From: Bacteroidota bacterium
GTDB lineage: Bacteria; Bacteroidota; Bacteroidia; Sphingobacteriales; Sphingobacteriaceae
DNA: 64,000 bases
Reading direction: 5' to 3'
Assembly (NCBI GenBank): GCA_023427985.1
Contig: JAEYZM010000018.1
Span: 1-64,000, forward strand
Made by a program: the position numbers and the translations under genes. A model generated the notes under the pieces. The model was given only the letters and a program-made list of their open reading frames with translations. It made no database searches and was not told the DNA's origin. Shown in pieces: positions 60,548 through 64,000 of the stretch. Within the stretch, counting starts at the first letter, position 1, and every line of letters begins with the position of its first letter.

Positions 60548-60577
60548 AAAAAAGGCTCTTGTCAAAAGAGCCTTTTT
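60548..60577. terminator. Hairpin terminator after tRNA fragment
   Basis: AAAGGCTCTT pairs with AAGAGCCTTT with A and T tracts on both sides. It serves the end of the leftward propeller gene (stop at 60596) and resembles the tRNA's own terminator (AAGGCTCTC/GAGAGCCTT). Confidence 0.85.
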
Positions 60578-60595
60578 CATTTACAATAATTTTCA

Positions 60596-61582
60596 CTAAC
60601 ACCCTTCCGGCATTAAACACACCCATACTTTATTGCTATCTTCTACATAGATGCTTCGAATATTTTTTTGAGTCGTATCAAGAGGTATAATTTCGTCTGA
60701 TTTCGATTTCCATAATCCCTGATTCATCGTTCCTATAAGCACCTCGCCATCTGCATCTTTTTGTATTGCGGTAATTTCTAATTGTGCCGATGTGTTGCTG
60801 GTAGTTACTTTTTCAAACCTTGATCCATCGTATTTTAATAAGCCCGCTTTTGTACTACCAATCCAAATGATGCCTTTTGAATCTTGTGCAATTCCACGCA
60901 CAGCCGATTTATCTAACATCGCATCGGTATGGTATTCGTATTTCTCACCATCGAACTTACACAATCCAGCACCCTGTGTGCCCAACCAGATATTCCCATC
61001 GCGGTCCTCAGAAATACTCGATACCGAATATTCTCTATCCATTTTATTTTCTAAAACATTTTCTAATTCAACATACCGAAATCCTTGCTGATCGAATTTG
61101 AAATATCCTTTATAAGCTCCGAACCATAAATTTCCTTTGGAATCTTTAAATCCACAAAATGCTCCTTTGTTTTTTATATCGGTTCGATCGCTGAAATTCA
61201 ACAAAACTAATCCATTGTAAAAGCATACACCTTTCTCAGAACTTATCCATAGGTTACCATTATCATCACTAATGATCGATTGAATATCTTTTCCAATTAG
61301 GCCCATCGAATTTACAATCGATTTATACTTCGAACCATCGTAACTTAATAAACCATCGGCTATGTTGCCAATCCAAAGTAATCCCTTTTTATCTCTTGCC
61401 ACACAGTTAGCACCTGCTTTGAACTGGATACGGCTTGACTCAATATCAAGCGGTAGTTCTAAATTGTTTTTTATGCTGCCAAGCTCTGCACGCTTATTGT
61501 TCATAGCATTGCTGTGTTCGTTACATGCATACATAACCAAGCTTGCACAAACAAATACGAATAGTAAAGTATTTTTTCTCAT
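60596..61582 (-). CDS. Two-component-regulator-propeller lipoprotein
   Basis: A 328-residue lipoprotein (signal ASLVMYACN, Cys20) made of repeats of the sensor-propeller type. Units of the form D..G.LW(I/L/F)G appear as RDKKGLLWIGNI, DDNGNLWISSEKG, KDSKGNLWFGAYKG, DRDGNIWLGTQG and DSKGIIWIGSTKAG. In hybrid two-component systems such propellers are the periplasmic sensor. Here it stands alone, divergent from a histidine kinase and response regulator (61714-63592) that could be its partners. It ends in the unusual CLMPEGC. Confidence 0.82.
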   Translation of the reverse strand: MRKNTLLFVFVCASLVMYACNEHSNAMNNKRAELGSIKNNLELPLDIESSRIQFKAGANCVARDKKGLLWIGNIADGLLSYDGSKYKSIVNSMGLIGKDIQSIISDDNGNLWISSEKGVCFYNGLVLLNFSDRTDIKNKGAFCGFKDSKGNLWFGAYKGYFKFDQQGFRYVELENVLENKMDREYSVSSISEDRDGNIWLGTQGAGLCKFDGEKYEYHTDAMLDKSAVRGIAQDSKGIIWIGSTKAGLLKYDGSRFEKVTTSNTSAQLEITAIQKDADGEVLIGTMNQGLWKSKSDEIIPLDTTQKNIRSIYVEDSNKVWVCLMPEGC

Positions 61583-61713
61583 GATGAATTAATTTATACT
61601 CGAAATTATACAACTCAGTCTTGCAATTTTGTTATTTACTAGTTATTAACTTGTTAATGACTTGTTAAAATTTACGCTCCAAGGAATTTATTTCTAATCT
61701 TAGCAAAAGAATT

Positions 61714-62913
61714 ATGAAGAAAATAAATTATCTAATTTTCCTTGCATCCTTACTCTTGTTGGCCATTTTGATGATCCAACTGAATTGGATTTTCGAAACT
61801 GCGCGAATCAAACAAGAGATTTTCAACGACAAAGCAAATATGATTCTGATAAGAACTACCGAAGTAATTGCCTCCGATGAAAATACCTGCAAAGGAATTG
61901 AGAATGGTATATCGGAAATTGAAAGGAAAACCATCGATTCCATTTTCAATTATTACATGCAGCTCTATAATTTGAAAATTGATTATGTATTTGAACTTTC
62001 TAAAAACAATAGTTTTAAAGAGGCTTTATTATCAAACGCCTATCAACAATCTATTGAATCTTCAATGATTACTGGCGATGTAGTGCTGCGATTAATCCTG
62101 CCTGAACGTAGTAAATATATTTTCGCCGAATTAAAATCGTCATTGTTCGCTTCTGTATTACTTGTCATTTTAGTCATCTTACTTTTTTGGAAGAGTTTTA
62201 AATCTTTGTTAACTGAAAAGCAAATCGCACTCAATACCTACGAATACTTGAGTAATATGATGCACGAATTTAAAACACCCATTACCAATATTTCGATGTC
62301 CTTGAAACTTTTGAAAAAATCTGAGAATTCAAGAGAAAGGACAAATGGTATGAACTACATTGAAATCATTCAACAGGAAAATGATAAATTGAAACAGCAA
62401 GTGGAGTTGGCACTAAATTATTCTGCCCTTGATAAAGGTATCATCAAGCTTAATAAAACTGAAATCAATTTGCATACTCTAATCGAAAATATTTTCAAGC
62501 AAATGGATTTGCAAATCCAATCGGAACAAGTTCAAGTATCGCTTAATCTTCTTGCTGAGATGGATCGTGTGATGGTCGATGAATTGCATTTTAATAATGT
62601 TTTAATAAACTTTATCGATAATGCTATTAAATATTCCAATCATCCAAAATACTTGGAAGTTAATACGGTTAATGAAGACGACTCGATTGTATTATCAATC
62701 AAAGACCGAGGTATTGGTATGCAAAAAAAATATCACAACTATATTTTCGATGCGTATTTTAGAGTGCCTACTGGAGATGTGCATAATGTAAAAGGTTTTG
62801 GTTTGGGTTTATCCTATGTAAAAAAAATTATAGATTTACATAAAGCTGAAATCAGTTTCGATTCGGCACCGTCGAAAGGTTCAACTTTTAGTATTCGCAT
62901 AAAAAATGCTTAA
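61714..62913 (+). CDS. Sensor histidine kinase
   Basis: A 399-residue inner-membrane kinase. It has an N-terminal span (YLIFLASLLLLAILMIQL), a ~110-residue periplasmic sensor region and a second span (LFASVLLVILVILLFW). The dimerisation/phosphoacceptor helix carries His184 in MMHEFKTPITN. The ATPase domain has N-box NVLINFIDNAIKYS, G1 DRGIGM and G2 GFGLGLSYVKKI. No HAMP domain is evident. The 3' end overlaps the response regulator by 8 bases. The signal is unknown. Confidence 0.92.
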   Translation: MKKINYLIFLASLLLLAILMIQLNWIFETARIKQEIFNDKANMILIRTTEVIASDENTCKGIENGISEIERKTIDSIFNYYMQLYNLKIDYVFELSKNNSFKEALLSNAYQQSIESSMITGDVVLRLILPERSKYIFAELKSSLFASVLLVILVILLFWKSFKSLLTEKQIALNTYEYLSNMMHEFKTPITNISMSLKLLKKSENSRERTNGMNYIEIIQQENDKLKQQVELALNYSALDKGIIKLNKTEINLHTLIENIFKQMDLQIQSEQVQVSLNLLAEMDRVMVDELHFNNVLINFIDNAIKYSNHPKYLEVNTVNEDDSIVLSIKDRGIGMQKKYHNYIFDAYFRVPTGDVHNVKGFGLGLSYVKKIIDLHKAEISFDSAPSKGSTFSIRIKNA

Positions 62914-63592
62914 AAATAATTTCAAAATTTTATTAGCCGAAGACGATAGCAATTTGTCGAAACTCTTGAAAGAATACATACTTTCTGAAGGTTACGATGT
63001 CGTCTTAGCTGAAAATGGCGAGATTGCATTTAAAGAATTTAAGCGCTCGCATTTTGATTTATGTTTATTCGACATCATGATGCCAGTAATGGACGGTTAT
63101 ACCTTAGCAAAGGAAATTCGAAAAACCAACACATCGGTCCCCATTATTTTTATTACTGCGCGTTCCATGAAGGACGATAAATTCAAAGCTTACGATATAG
63201 GTGCCACCGATTATATCACCAAGCCTTTCGATGAAGAAGAACTCCTATGGAAATTAAAAGCATACGCCAAGTTATCCTCGAAAACGAATGCCGATGTAGT
63301 GAGGATTGGCAAGTATATTTTCAATCATCAAAATCAATCACTCAATTACAATGATTCGATCATCAGAATTACTGAAAAAGAATCGGCCATCCTAGAAGTA
63401 CTACATCGGCATAAAAATAAATTGGTGAAAAGAGAGCAATTACTCAAAGAAGTTTGGGGAGAAAACGATTACTTTTTAGGAAGAAGTTTGGATGTGTTTA
63501 TTTCAAAAATTCGCAAATATTTGAACGAAGACCCAGATGTAAGTATAGAGAATGTATTTGGCGCGGGCTTTATCTTGAACATGCCCGAATAA
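62906..63592 (+). CDS. OmpR-family response regulator
   Basis: A 228-residue two-domain regulator. The receiver has the acidic pocket AEDDS, the phosphoacceptor Asp56 (CLFDIMMPVMDGY), the Thr of ITARS and the Lys of ITKPFDEEEL. The C-terminal winged helix-turn-helix (about 130-228) includes ITEKESAILEVLHRHKNKLVKREQLL in part and SLDVFISKIRKYL. It is translationally coupled to the kinase gene upstream. Its target promoters are unknown. Confidence 0.93.
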   Translation: MLKNNFKILLAEDDSNLSKLLKEYILSEGYDVVLAENGEIAFKEFKRSHFDLCLFDIMMPVMDGYTLAKEIRKTNTSVPIIFITARSMKDDKFKAYDIGATDYITKPFDEEELLWKLKAYAKLSSKTNADVVRIGKYIFNHQNQSLNYNDSIIRITEKESAILEVLHRHKNKLVKREQLLKEVWGENDYFLGRSLDVFISKIRKYLNEDPDVSIENVFGAGFILNMPE

Positions 63593-63599
63593 TAATATT

Positions 63600-63629
63600 T
63601 TGCCTCCCAATAAATATCTGATATCTTTG
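63600..63629 (+). promoter_or_regulatory. Bacteroidota-type promoter upstream of the last gene
   Basis: TTTTG (TTG at 63600-63602) and TATCTTTG (63622-63629) are separated by 19 bases, a perfect consensus match. The predicted transcription start is within a few bases of the ATG at 63634, implying a leaderless or nearly leaderless mRNA. Confidence 0.65.
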
Positions 63630-63633
63630 GGGC

Positions 63634-64000
63634 ATGTCAACAAATACCGATAAAGCAAAGAAAACATTAGATAAAGCAGTGAAAATTGTGGCCATTTTTG
63701 GCTTAGCTGGAATTGCTTTTGCCATTTGGTTTTCCATTCAATTCGCAAAAAGTAAAACGAAAGAAGAGTTTGATAAACGTCAGACCTATTTCAACGATAT
63801 TCATACTTTTTTTAATAAGGATTGGGCACAAAATGCTTATTGGGATTCTGTGAAATCTGAAGAGACGGTTTACATTAACACTGCTACATCGGAAGAAATT
63901 CATGTGAAAATTGAGAAGCAAAGTTTCAACGATCAGTTCAATGTAAAAAGCAATACTTTAGAGCGTCCGGATATTTATAAGGTATTGAACATGAGCGTGA
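63634..64000 (+). CDS. Single-span membrane protein (partial, C-terminus beyond window)
   Basis: The first ~122 residues of a protein starting MSTNTDKAKKTLDKAVKI. One membrane span is visible (VAIFGLAGIAFAIWFSIQF, residues ~19-37), after a short basic cytosolic head. The following segment is charged and non-repetitive (KTKEEFDKRQTYFNDIHTFF...). I recognise no family. The frame is open to the window edge. The start is supported by the adjacent consensus promoter. Confidence 0.6.
   Translation, partial: MSTNTDKAKKTLDKAVKIVAIFGLAGIAFAIWFSIQFAKSKTKEEFDKRQTYFNDIHTFFNKDWAQNAYWDSVKSEETVYINTATSEEIHVKIEKQSFNDQFNVKSNTLERPDIYKVLNMSV

Noticed and set aside
59882..60577. An intact mobile island at tRNA-Leu
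   Set aside because: No integrase, cargo or direct repeat is present; only a GIY-YIG gene and an inverted tRNA fragment remain, so at most a remnant is claimed.
60390..60599. 69-codon rightward reading frame through the tRNA fragment
   Set aside because: It translates AT-rich spacer, the palindrome, the inverted tRNA half and a terminator; no family, no start context. Treated as spurious.

Overview
The window is a gene-dense, AT-rich chromosomal stretch from a member of the phylum Bacteroidota. The evidence is the gene set: three giant secreted proteins with type IX secretion (T9SS) type B C-terminal domains, a serine hydrolase with a type A sorting domain, gliding protein GldC, a DUF5777 barrel and DUF4199 proteins. 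Several start regions carry the Bacteroidota promoter signature TTG-N19..22-TAnnTTTG, and strong Shine-Dalgarno sequences are lacking. I cannot place it below phylum level with confidence; a Chitinophagia- or Flavobacteriia-like lineage is plausible. No phage, plasmid, IS element or CRISPR array is visible.

Layout. 1-195 is the end of lon. 208-11356 holds two paralogous T9SS adhesin-like proteins. Between them lie threonine aldolase, peptidase T, a beta-lactamase-fold hydrolase and a four-gene operon (membrane protein, two heme-motif lipoproteins, DUF5777 barrel). 11406-21890 carries gldC, a DEAD-box helicase, dihydroorotase, the HscA chaperone, a DsbA/FrnE protein, riboflavin synthase, a third T9SS protein and a biotin carboxylase. 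21966-31265 holds cytochrome c maturation genes (ccmB, ccmC, ccmD, then ccmE, ccmF/ccsA), interrupted by glutamate dehydrogenase, a membrane-bound LuxR regulator, DUF4199, VOC and an ABC exporter. 31267-34764 is a co-directional housekeeping run (DUF2520, ferredoxin, IscX, KdsC-like, UbiA-like, Maf). 34932-40573 is a leftward block: NatAB-like exporter, dnaJ-grpE, TlpA-like, FtsE and a small unknown protein. 40686-46347 has an abundant-looking OmpA/TPR lipoprotein, a LuxC-like reductase opposite a ferredoxin, an NlpC/P60 peptidase, a WD40 protein and a lone hisA. 46486-59877 is one long rightward series: BatA-like protein, a dihydroorotase homologue lacking its catalytic residues, an acidic unknown, DUF4199, glycosyltransferases and an epimerase, a GH3-family protein, dxr, rseP and hscB. 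59882-64000 has a GIY-YIG protein, tRNA-Leu(CAA), an inverted copy of the 3' half of that tRNA, a propeller lipoprotein, a two-component system and a truncated gene.

Themes. Fe-S assembly accessory genes (hscA, fdx, iscX, hscB) are scattered over 45 kb. The cytochrome c maturation system looks like the variant whose CcmE uses a CXXXY motif instead of the heme-binding histidine, and the window also encodes periplasmic proteins with unusual heme-type motifs. Envelope biogenesis and T9SS cargo dominate the rest.

The strongest DNA-level signals are a 15-base word (TGCCGATGTAGTGCT) occurring exactly three times, with many near matches, in unrelated genes and frames; the dispersed intergenic palindrome TCCCGATAGCTATCGGGA; and the inverted tRNA-Leu half abutting one copy of that palindrome.
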